The position numbers and the translations under genes are program-made. Below are positions 1-5,206 of a stretch of DNA of 10,920 bases, piece after piece. Each line of letters starts with the position of its first letter. The stretch's first letter is position 1. The notes under the pieces were generated by a model. That model did not search any database. It worked only from the letters and a program-made list of their open reading frames with translations, and was not told the DNA's origin. Source of the stretch: Bacillota bacterium. GTDB lineage: Bacteria > Bacillota_I > Bacilli_A > RFN20 > CAG-826. The DNA is taken from the NCBI GenBank assembly GCA_023457325.1, contig JAEWLX010000101.1:1-10920 (forward strand), given 5' to 3'.

Positions 1-894
1 GTACACAATGGCGAATCACTTCGCGAAGAATACATTAGTTTTTTAATTTCAAAAGCTAAATTTGATTTTTCAAATCTAAGAGTATTAGTCGACTGCGCGA
101 ATGGTTCAGCATCAAATGTCGCCCCCGAAGTTTTCAAACGCTTAGGGATTAAAGCTGATTTCGTCAATTACAATCCTGATGGCAAAAACATTAACGAACA
201 TTGTGGTTCGACTCATATCGACAACTTAATTGAAAATAGCCAAAAAGATCATTATGATTTGTGTTTTGCTTTTGATGGTGATGCCGATCGTCTATTGATG
301 GTAAAAGACGGCAAAGTAATCGATGGGGACATGATGATTTATATGAACGCCGTTTCCAAGGATAGTCGCGAAAAATTGGACAATAATGCTGTTGTTATTA
401 CCGTAATGTCTAACCTCGGCCTTAAATTGGCGTTAGAAAGAAAGAGCATTCAGTATATCGAAGTTGATGTCGGTGATAAGTACGTCCAAGCTAAACTCGA
501 GGAATTAAACTTATCTTTGGGGGGCGAACAATCTGGACACGTTATTTTTTATCACGATTTAAATACTGGCGATGGCATCTTAACTGCAATCAAGATGATG
601 ACTTTGTATGTCGGAAATGGTTATTCGTTTGATGAACTACTTCAGGATCTTGCCATTTTTCCACAGCTATTACTTAATGTAAAAGTTAATGACAAGAATG
701 CTGTTTTAAATGATTTAGGTCTAAAAAAGATTATCGCCGAAGAAAAAGCACGACTCGGAAAAGAAGGACGTCTTCTAGTCCGTCCGAGTGGAACGGAACC
801 TCTCGTTCGTGTAATGACTGAAGCCCGGACTAATGAGATTTGCGAAGGCGTTTGTAATCGCGTTAAAGATTACATAATCAAGTTAGGTTTATAA
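1..894 (+). CDS. glmM: Phosphoglucosamine mutase GlmM, 5'-truncated by the window edge
   Basis: GlmM converts glucosamine-6-phosphate to glucosamine-1-phosphate in the cytosol, on the way to UDP-GlcNAc, peptidoglycan and other envelope glycans. The frame is open from base 1 with no stop, giving 297 codons. The family is usually about 445 to 450 residues, so roughly the first 150, including the catalytic phosphoserine loop, lie outside the window. Visible marks, in order, are a VDCANGSAS stretch near base 90, NINEHCGSTH near base 190, the metal-binding loop AFDGDADR at 268-291, the sugar-binding GGEQSGH near 520-540 and the phosphate-binding RPSGTEPLVRV near 781-810. The NINEHCGSTH and GEQSGH wording fits GlmM better than phosphomannomutase. 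The internal ATG at 259 is not the start, because the family domain runs straight through it. The gene ends in TAA just before a terminator. Confidence 0.93.
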   Translation, partial: VHNGESLREEYISFLISKAKFDFSNLRVLVDCANGSASNVAPEVFKRLGIKADFVNYNPDGKNINEHCGSTHIDNLIENSQKDHYDLCFAFDGDADRLLMVKDGKVIDGDMMIYMNAVSKDSREKLDNNAVVITVMSNLGLKLALERKSIQYIEVDVGDKYVQAKLEELNLSLGGEQSGHVIFYHDLNTGDGILTAIKMMTLYVGNGYSFDELLQDLAIFPQLLLNVKVNDKNAVLNDLGLKKIIAEEKARLGKEGRLLVRPSGTEPLVRVMTEARTNEICEGVCNRVKDYIIKLGL

Positions 895-908
895 TTATAA
901 AAAGTGAA

Positions 909-935
909 AAATAGGGGCCTAAACCTCTATTTTTT
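909..935. terminator. Bidirectional intrinsic terminator between glmM and the convergent SPFH-like gene
   Basis: A 9-bp stem, AAATAGGGG (909-917) with CCTCTATTT (924-932), has a six-base loop CCTAAA and one G-T wobble. On the plus strand it runs into a T tract at 930-935. On the minus strand it ends in the complement of the A run at 907-911, giving a short T tract there too. The TAG stop of the convergent minus gene (927-929) lies inside the stem. It probably serves both genes. Confidence 0.85.
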
Positions 936-1346
936 ATTTATTTCGATGGCGATGAAACGAACTCCGATTAAAGCGCAGCGTGTTTTTAATGAAATAGATA
1001 AATCATCGGGCGACTCGTTTAACGCAAGGCGTACGAGGCCATCTAAATCATGTCCTGAATAGTGGAACTCTTTGAAATTAAAAATTTCATAATTCAAAAA
1101 ATATGATTTATAGCGATCGACTTCAACAAGGCGGCGACATTCGCCAAGCTTGTACAATCCGACCCGTCGGTCGACAAGTGGCGCAAAGTAACGAAAGCCT
1201 GACTGGCAAGTCCCGATATATCTTCCGGCTCGTTCAATGATGGCAACAAAACCTTTTTTCACATTGATAAAGCCAGTAAAAATGAAAAGAACTATGCCTA
1301 AGGCAACAACGCATCCAATTGTTATATAAAATTGTTGATCAGTCAT
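927..1346 (-). CDS. Short membrane-anchored protein with an SPFH/band-7-like N-terminus
   Basis: The product is 139 residues. A hydrophobic helix at about residues 6-25 is followed by VKKGFVAIIERAGRYIG, then SGFRYFAPLVDRR and GLYKLGECRRLVEV. This is the pattern that opens stomatin/SPFH (band-7) domains: a VxxGxVxxxERxGR strand, a GxRxxxP turn, then a strand ending in a valine-rich step. Full SPFH proteins are about 300 residues, so the rest of the domain and the coiled coil are absent. The tail from about residue 75 matches nothing I recognise. I chose the ATG at 1346. The longer frame from a TTG at 1418 adds 24 residues with no signal of their own and starts inside a palindrome near the divergent promoter. 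No Shine-Dalgarno sequence precedes the ATG; an extended -10 lies 12 bases upstream. It could be a compact scaffold protein or a decayed SPFH gene. Codon use looks normal. Confidence 0.6.
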   Translation of the reverse strand: MTDQQFYITIGCVVALGIVLFIFTGFINVKKGFVAIIERAGRYIGTCQSGFRYFAPLVDRRVGLYKLGECRRLVEVDRYKSYFLNYEIFNFKEFHYSGHDLDGLVRLALNESPDDLSISLKTRCALIGVRFIAIEINKK

Positions 1347-1358
1347 CTTGCTAACAAG

Positions 1359-1367
1359 TTTATCACA
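1359..1367 (-). promoter_or_regulatory. Putative extended -10 promoter of the SPFH-like gene
   Basis: On the minus strand TGT-GATAAA lies within the 9-mer TTGTGATAA, which also precedes gltX and the lipid kinase gene. The hexamer ends 12 bases before the ATG at 1346, implying a leader of only about five bases. Between it and the ATG sits the small inverted repeat CTTG-TTAG-CAAG. No good -35 box is visible at 17 bases. Confidence 0.45.
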
Positions 1368-1411
1368 AATTATGGCTTTTGAATCGCTCGGTGCAACAAA
1401 GATTGCGGTAC

Positions 1412-1425
1412 TTAACAATTGTTAA
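1412..1425. promoter_or_regulatory. Perfect 14-bp palindrome in a divergent intergenic region (possible operator)
   Basis: TTAACAATTGTTAA is a perfect palindrome. It lies 22 bases upstream of the Nudix gene's -10 box, around its -35 region, and about 45 bases upstream of the minus-strand promoter. The position suits an operator serving both divergent genes. With AT-rich DNA a single such palindrome can arise by chance, so this rests on position. Confidence 0.4.
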
Positions 1426-1446
1426 AGAACCTTTTTAGAAGTATAT

Positions 1447-1452
1447 TATAAT
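1447..1452 (+). promoter_or_regulatory. -10 box of the Nudix gene, placed for a leaderless mRNA
   Basis: The consensus hexamer TATAAT ends 8 bases before the ATG at 1461. Transcription normally begins about 7 bases after the -10 box, which puts the start on or just before the initiation codon. No Shine-Dalgarno sequence could fit. The best -35 candidate, TTAAAG at 1422-1427, is weak and 19 bases away. Confidence 0.65.
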
Positions 1453-1460
1453 AAGCATTT

Positions 1461-2057
1461 ATGGATAAGAAACAATTCTATGATTTCGTTGTTAAGATGC
1501 AGGCGATAGCCAAAATTGGTCTTTTGTATTCAAAAGATGAGTATGCTATCGATAACTATCAGCAAATTAATGACTTAAGCAATAAAATGTTGGAATCATT
1601 TATGGACGTTAAGTTCGACCGCCCGAATTATTTTCAACGAAGTGTTTATCCCACGCCAAATGTTTCAGTGCGAACAGTAATTTTTAATAATGAAGGCCAT
1701 CTTTTGCTCGTTCAAGAATCCAAGACAGGCACTTATTCGCTGCCAGGAGGATGGTGCGATTTATACGACTCACCAAGCGAAGCGGCAAAAGCCGAGGTAT
1801 CGCAAGAAGCAGGACTAGACATTGATATTATTCGTCTTGCCGGCATTATTAATCACACACCCCATACCTCAGTGCCAGAATATGTAATCATCTTCGAGGC
1901 CAAGGCAAAATCACCCTTTTATAACCATAGTCACGAGACAATGAATGTTGGTTATTTCCCGCTTGAAAGTCTTCCACCTTTATCGCATAAATTGCAGGAG
2001 GATGAGTTTCATCGCATTGTTAAAGCGGTGCAAAAAAAGGAAACAATTTTTGATTAA
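1461..2057 (+). CDS. Nudix hydrolase with Nudix_N domain (CDP-choline pyrophosphatase type)
   Basis: This 198-residue protein probably cleaves a nucleoside diphosphate linked to another group. Residues 5-50 (KMQAIAKIGLLYSKDEYAID and what follows) match the N-terminal helical domain of Bacillus CDP-choline/ADP-ribose pyrophosphatase-like Nudix enzymes. The Nudix fold follows from about residue 67. The Nudix box spans 97-119 with G97, E112, E116 and G118 kept. Compared with the consensus GX5EX7REUXEEXGU, the first Glu is Asp103, the Arg is Ala111 and one Glu is Gln115. The metal-binding core E112/E116 remains, so activity is plausible but less certain than for a canonical box. The ATG lies 8 bases after a -10 box and has no Shine-Dalgarno sequence. 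It is the first of five co-directional genes, two of which touch nucleosides or membranes. The substrate is not settled by sequence. Confidence 0.88.
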   Translation: MDKKQFYDFVVKMQAIAKIGLLYSKDEYAIDNYQQINDLSNKMLESFMDVKFDRPNYFQRSVYPTPNVSVRTVIFNNEGHLLLVQESKTGTYSLPGGWCDLYDSPSEAAKAEVSQEAGLDIDIIRLAGIINHTPHTSVPEYVIIFEAKAKSPFYNHSHETMNVGYFPLESLPPLSHKLQEDEFHRIVKAVQKKETIFD

Positions 2058-2058
2058 G

Positions 2059-2076
2059 TTTAAGAAATATCTTAAA
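2059..2076 (+). other. Weak AT-rich hairpin after the Nudix gene
   Basis: TTTAAGA (2059-2065) pairs with TCTTAAA (2070-2076) around the loop AATA. Only two of the seven pairs are G-C and no T run follows, so it is at best a weak or partial terminator. A TATATA at 2080-2085 could be a -10 box for the next gene, but no matching -35 is clear. Confidence 0.25.
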
Positions 2077-2114
2077 TCTTATATAAACAAGACTTGAGAT
2101 TTGTTAAAGTAATA

Positions 2115-2121
2115 GAAGGAG
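2115..2121 (+). promoter_or_regulatory. Ribosome binding site that decides the RDD gene start
   Basis: GAAGGAG lies 11 bases before the GTG at 2133. It falls inside the longer reading frame that would begin at the TTG at 2094, which has no Shine-Dalgarno sequence of its own. This favours GTG 2133 as the start. Confidence 0.65.
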
Positions 2122-2132
2122 AAAATCAAAGA

Positions 2133-2588
2133 GTGAATCGCGCTAAATCGTATCATCGCATCTTCGCCAATATATTTGACCTTGTCATTATTTCGGCAGT
2201 GGCTTTGCTATTGACTTTCCGTTCACTTATCTCGCTGATTACCAGTTTGATTCACCCTTCAAGTCTTGATAGCCTCGCCCTATATTTATCAGCATTTGGC
2301 TCTGGGGCACTAGCGCTTATTGCCGTGATTGTTTATTTTATCGCCTTACCAGTCTTATGGAATGGTCAGACTCTTGGCAAGCGCTTCTTTAAAATTCGTA
2401 TCGTTCGTAAGGATGGTGCGGATATTGACTTTCGAACCATTTTCTTGCGCGAAATGATTCGAACGTTCCTGTTTATTTTGACATTTGGAATAAGCGCATT
2501 CGCTGATACGATGGTTTTGCTTTTTTCAAAGCAACGCATTGGATTTTATGATTATGTCGCCGCTACACAAGTAATCGATATTGATTAA
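2133..2588 (+). CDS. RDD-family integral membrane protein
   Basis: A small membrane protein of 151 residues. R9 and D16, in RIFANIFD just before and inside helix 1, fit the Arg/Asp pattern that names the family. Helix 1 covers about 14-33 and helix 2 about 50-76. The conserved loop GQTLGKRFFKIRIV follows at about 78-91, then a third helix at about 112-130, and the protein ends in a short hydrophilic tail. The loop motif is the strongest evidence. Some RDD proteins are linked to cation transport, but for most the role is unknown, and nothing here narrows it. The start is GTG 2133, set by a GAAGGAG site; starting at TTG 2094 would add a 13-residue charged stretch. The stop is 21 bases before deoD, so the two are probably one transcript. 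Confidence 0.82.
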   Translation: MNRAKSYHRIFANIFDLVIISAVALLLTFRSLISLITSLIHPSSLDSLALYLSAFGSGALALIAVIVYFIALPVLWNGQTLGKRFFKIRIVRKDGADIDFRTIFLREMIRTFLFILTFGISAFADTMVLLFSKQRIGFYDYVAATQVIDID

Positions 2589-2609
2589 TAAGGAGGAGAA
2601 TTACTTATT

Positions 2610-3329
2610 ATGGGAACACCACACATCAACGCAGAAAACGGAGCATTTGCCAAAGTTGTTTTAATGCCGGGCGATCCGCTTCGGGCAAAATGGATTGCCG
2701 AAACATATTTAAAGGACGTTAAATTAGTCAATCAAGTCCGTGGAATTCTTGGCTATACAGGCTTTACTAAAAACGGAAAGCGCGTTTCGGTTATGGCCTC
2801 CGGTATGGGCCAGCCATCAATTGGCATTTACTCACACGAACTTTACACGGGATATGGCGTCGAATCTATAATTCGTATTGGTACATGCGGAGCTTATCAA
2901 AATAACATCGATTTATTCGATGTACTCGTGTGTCAGACCGCCTCGACTGATTCAAATTGGGCTTCGCAATTTGATTTAAAAGGTGGAACATATTCGGCTT
3001 GTGCTGATTTTGAATTATTGTTCAAAACTTACGAAGTCTTGAAAAGCAAGAAGATGCCTCTAAAAGTCGGCAATATTTTGTCCGCTGACATATTTTATGA
3101 TGTTGATCCAAACTCTTGGAAAAAGTGGGCCGCCCTTGGCGTTATGGGTGTCGAGATGGAGTCGTATAGTTTATATGCAACCGCATCTCGCTTAGGTAAA
3201 AAAGCCCTATGTTTATTAACGGTTACGGATCATTTTATAAAACCGGAAAAAGCGACTAGTGAGCAAAGACAACTCGGTCTAGGAAAAATGATCGAAGTCG
3301 CAATCGAAGTTGCCGAGTCTTTCGCATAA
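2610..3329 (+). CDS. deoD: Purine-nucleoside phosphorylase, DeoD type
   Basis: Cytosolic enzyme that splits purine (deoxy)nucleosides with phosphate into free base and (deoxy)ribose-1-phosphate, for salvage. The 239 residues equal the usual length of the hexameric DeoD class. By alignment to E. coli PNP from memory, the key residues are present: H5 in the HINA segment, the phosphate-binding G21 and R25 in MPGDPLRAK, R44, R89 in RIGTCG, the sugar-binding VEMES at 181-185, the catalytic aspartate D207 in TVTDH and R220 in EQR. GMGQPSIGIYSHEL at 65-78 is a family signature. A strong AAGGAGG at 2590-2596 precedes the ATG by 13 bases, which is slightly long. It sits between an RDD membrane protein and a NERD-like membrane protein that starts 9 bases after its stop, so the three are likely co-transcribed. 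Confidence 0.97.
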   Translation: MGTPHINAENGAFAKVVLMPGDPLRAKWIAETYLKDVKLVNQVRGILGYTGFTKNGKRVSVMASGMGQPSIGIYSHELYTGYGVESIIRIGTCGAYQNNIDLFDVLVCQTASTDSNWASQFDLKGGTYSACADFELLFKTYEVLKSKKMPLKVGNILSADIFYDVDPNSWKKWAALGVMGVEMESYSLYATASRLGKKALCLLTVTDHFIKPEKATSEQRQLGLGKMIEVAIEVAESFA

Positions 3330-3338
3330 TTATTGTTA

Positions 3339-3959
3339 ATGACTGATTTACAAATAGCGTTCATAGTCACGGCTTCGCTAGCCGGATTGCTTCTTCTTTT
3401 CATCCTTTTTTTCAAACCGATCAAAAGGAGCATTTTAAGTCATCGCTATGTACGTAACTATGGTCGATTAATTTATAAAATCGCCCTTGATTATGATTTC
3501 TATTTGATAAATCAGTTTGGCTTATCACGTCAGGGAAACGAAATTCGCACAATTAATCACATTTTATTCGGCACAAAATGGATTTATGTGATTAAGGACT
3601 GCTATTATCGCGGCGCGATTAGCGCAAAGGAAAATGACGCCTCTTGGATTCATTACCTTAATAAGAAGAAAAAACGCTATATCGATAATCCCTTAAAAGT
3701 TAATACAGAAAATATTAATCAATTGTCAATGATTACCCAAATTGACAAAAATATGCTAATATCGGTTGTTGTCATCAATGATGACTGTCACGTTGAACCC
3801 TTTTCTAGAACGTCGAAAACTAATTTCTTCGTTTCGCGAGGACAACTAAGGAAACTGATTAAGGCGCTGGAAAATCAAGATGTTGAAGCAATTGATGAAA
3901 AAGCCCTTGATGCCGCTGTTAAAGAAATTGACCGGTTAAATCTAAATCACAAAAAATGA
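3339..3959 (+). CDS. Membrane-anchored NERD-like protein with altered catalytic positions
   Basis: The 206-residue product has one N-terminal membrane helix at about residues 5-26 followed by a basic stretch (KPIKRS) and a cytoplasmic domain. Residues 70-130 resemble the NERD (nuclease-related) domain: TINHILFGTKWIYVIKDCYYRG, then AISAKENDASW, then a conserved-looking NPLKVNTENINQL. Where active NERD domains usually carry Asp and then Glu-x-Lys (as in VIETKNYSG), this one has Asn73 and Lys86-Asp87-Cys88, so nuclease activity is doubtful. Residues 139-165 continue with a hydrophobic strand and RTSKTNFFVS, and 175-202 form a charged helix. I chose the ATG at 3339, two codons inside a TTG-start version. 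It begins 9 bases after the deoD stop with no clear Shine-Dalgarno sequence, so translation may be coupled. It overlaps the next gene by 4 bases. The NERD assignment is by eye and moderate. Confidence 0.6.
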   Translation: MTDLQIAFIVTASLAGLLLLFILFFKPIKRSILSHRYVRNYGRLIYKIALDYDFYLINQFGLSRQGNEIRTINHILFGTKWIYVIKDCYYRGAISAKENDASWIHYLNKKKKRYIDNPLKVNTENINQLSMITQIDKNMLISVVVINDDCHVEPFSRTSKTNFFVSRGQLRKLIKALENQDVEAIDEKALDAAVKEIDRLNLNHKK

Positions 3960-4981
3960 ACATCGCACAAAAAGCATTTCAAACATATCGAAAACATTTG
4001 GCTAGTAAATTAGCCATTGCCTTTTCCTTTACTGTTTTTGTTCTCGCCTCACTTGCTATTGGTCTTCTGGGCAGCTATTTGTTTATTTTACTTGTGCCGA
4101 TAATTATTCTTCCTATTTATATATGCTTACAACTTACAAATAGTTCCTTTGCTAAAGGGATGCCGCTTAGTCAAAGAAATTTCTTTGCCTTTTATAAAGT
4201 GGCGTTTACACCAACACTGAATGGTGCTTACCAAGTAATTTCCTCATTTTTAAAAGCCGCCCTTATTTATTTTGGTCTCTCGTTTGTTGTTATTTTCATT
4301 ATGCTACAAGTGTATCTAACAAACGACGCTTCCTTTGCTCAAGAATTTCAAGGCATTACGGCTTTAATCACAAATGGCATGTATCAGGATGCTTTACAAG
4401 CATATGAGGAAAACGCCACCGTCTTATTTATATCAACTGTTGCAAGTTTGATTAGCGGTGGTTTATCGCTTTTAGCTTTTATGCATTTTATTGGGCGGAA
4501 TTCGATCGTTCCTCATCTCGCCCTTTCGATGTCTGCTTTGCCAGGGAAAATCGCTTATTCTGTTCATCGTCAAGGTTTGAAAGTATTTAAAAGCGAATTT
4601 AATGGCGACTATTATCGGGCATCATGGCTGGCTGCACCAATAATCCTTATTGGTTTTGCCGGTGGAGTGCTCGCTACTTATTTCTTTACAAGTAATACTT
4701 ACCTAATTCTTTTATCTGGCTTTGCTGGAGCTTTTATTCTTCTCACCCCTTTCCTTCCTTATTTTCTTGATGTAGTTGAAGAACTCTTTAAAAAATATAA
4801 AGACCGTTATCTAAGAGTTTCAATCGATCAGGCGACAAGGGTTTATGAAGAAATCAAAGTCGCTCAGCAATTAAGCGAAGAACAGCAAAAAGAACTCGAT
4901 AAGTTGATAAATGATTTAAAAAATCAATCCGAGAATAAAAAAGTCGATAATCAATCCGACGATGATAGTTACGAAGAATAG
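3956..4981 (+). CDS. Predicted six-helix membrane protein with charged C-terminal tail; function unknown
   Basis: I do not recognise a family. The 341 residues show membrane helices at about 20-39, 41-60, 95-120, 155-178, 224-243 and 247-270. A soluble stretch at 121-154, between helices 3 and 4, contains no obvious motif. From about 275 the chain becomes a charged helix (DVVEELFKKYKDRY, then YEEIKVAQQLSEEQQKELDKLI), probably a cytoplasmic coiled coil, and it ends in a disordered acidic tail rich in Asp, Asn and Ser. The ATG overlaps the stop of the NERD-like gene (ATGA, 3956-3959), which indicates tight translational coupling and suggests the two act together at the membrane. It is the last gene of the five-gene run. 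After its TAG the next feature is the terminator of the opposite-strand tRNA, which may also stop this transcript. Confidence 0.8.
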   Translation: MNIAQKAFQTYRKHLASKLAIAFSFTVFVLASLAIGLLGSYLFILLVPIIILPIYICLQLTNSSFAKGMPLSQRNFFAFYKVAFTPTLNGAYQVISSFLKAALIYFGLSFVVIFIMLQVYLTNDASFAQEFQGITALITNGMYQDALQAYEENATVLFISTVASLISGGLSLLAFMHFIGRNSIVPHLALSMSALPGKIAYSVHRQGLKVFKSEFNGDYYRASWLAAPIILIGFAGGVLATYFFTSNTYLILLSGFAGAFILLTPFLPYFLDVVEELFKKYKDRYLRVSIDQATRVYEEIKVAQQLSEEQQKELDKLINDLKNQSENKKVDNQSDDDSYEE

Positions 4982-4994
4982 TACTATATGATAG

Positions 4995-5018
4995 AAAAAA
5001 GTGCTGACTAATCAGCAC
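4995..5018 (-). terminator. Intrinsic terminator of tRNA-Gly
   Basis: On the minus strand GTGCTGA (5018-5012) pairs with TCAGCAC (5007-5001) around TTAG and is followed by six T (5000-4995). It begins 12 bases past the tRNA 3' end. It also stands 14 bases after the stop of the convergent membrane-protein gene, but on that strand it lacks a T run. Confidence 0.9.
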
Positions 5019-5029
5019 AAATTGGTCGA

Positions 5030-5103
5030 TGGAGCAGGTGACGGGAATCGAACCCGCGTAACTACCTTGGCAAGGTAGTGTTCTACCATTGAACTACACC
5101 TGC
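5030..5103 (-). tRNA. trnG: tRNA-Gly, anticodon GCC
   Basis: The 74-nt cloverleaf folds cleanly on the minus strand. The acceptor stem GCAGGTG/CACCTGC is perfect, the D arm is GTTC/GAAC, the anticodon stem is CTACC/GGTAG with loop TTGCCAA, and the T arm has loop TTCGATT with one G-T pair. The discriminator is T and CCA is encoded. Anticodon GCC reads GGC and GGU glycine codons. It is a single-gene transcript with its own promoter and terminator, divergent from gltX. Confidence 0.98.
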
Positions 5104-5122
5104 AGGATGAGATGCGAGTATC

Positions 5123-5151
5123 ATTATAAAGAAGTACGAGCGATTATTCAA
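5123..5151 (-). promoter_or_regulatory. Promoter of tRNA-Gly
   Basis: On the minus strand the -35 box TTGAAT (5151-5146) and the consensus -10 box TATAAT (5128-5123) are separated by exactly 17 bases. The predicted start near 5116 gives a leader of about 13 bases before the mature tRNA end at 5103. Its -35 end lies only 10 bases from the gltX promoter element on the other strand. Confidence 0.85.
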
Positions 5152-5161
5152 GCACGAAAAA

Positions 5162-5173
5162 TTGTGATAAAAT
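5162..5173 (+). promoter_or_regulatory. Putative extended -10 promoter of gltX
   Basis: TTGTGATAAAAT contains TG-A-TAAAAT, or alternatively TGT-GATAAA, and shares the 9-mer TTGTGATAA with two other promoters in the window. No good -35 is visible; the sequence at the right distance is part of the tRNA-Gly promoter. The leader before gltX would be about 26 bases, too short for a T-box or other riboswitch. Confidence 0.5.
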
Positions 5174-5206
5174 AAATAGTTACTCTAAGAGTAAAGGAAA
5201 AACGAT

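Noticed and set aside
1347..1418. Longer SPFH-like frame starting at TTG 1418
   Set aside because: The extra 24 residues show no signal or family match, the TTG sits inside the palindrome at 1412-1425, and the putative -10 at 1359-1367 would lie inside it.
2094..2132. TTG 2094 as the start of the RDD gene
   Set aside because: There is no ribosome binding site before it, whereas GAAGGAG at 2115-2121 serves the GTG at 2133.
3339..3959. NERD-like gene as a restriction or phage-defence nuclease
   Set aside because: Catalytic positions are altered, it is membrane anchored in a housekeeping gene run, and no methylase, helicase or other defence gene is nearby.
5104..5206. T-box riboswitch before gltX
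   Set aside because: Only about 26 leader bases fit between the putative -10 and the ATG, and there is no T-box sequence or terminator/antiterminator pair.
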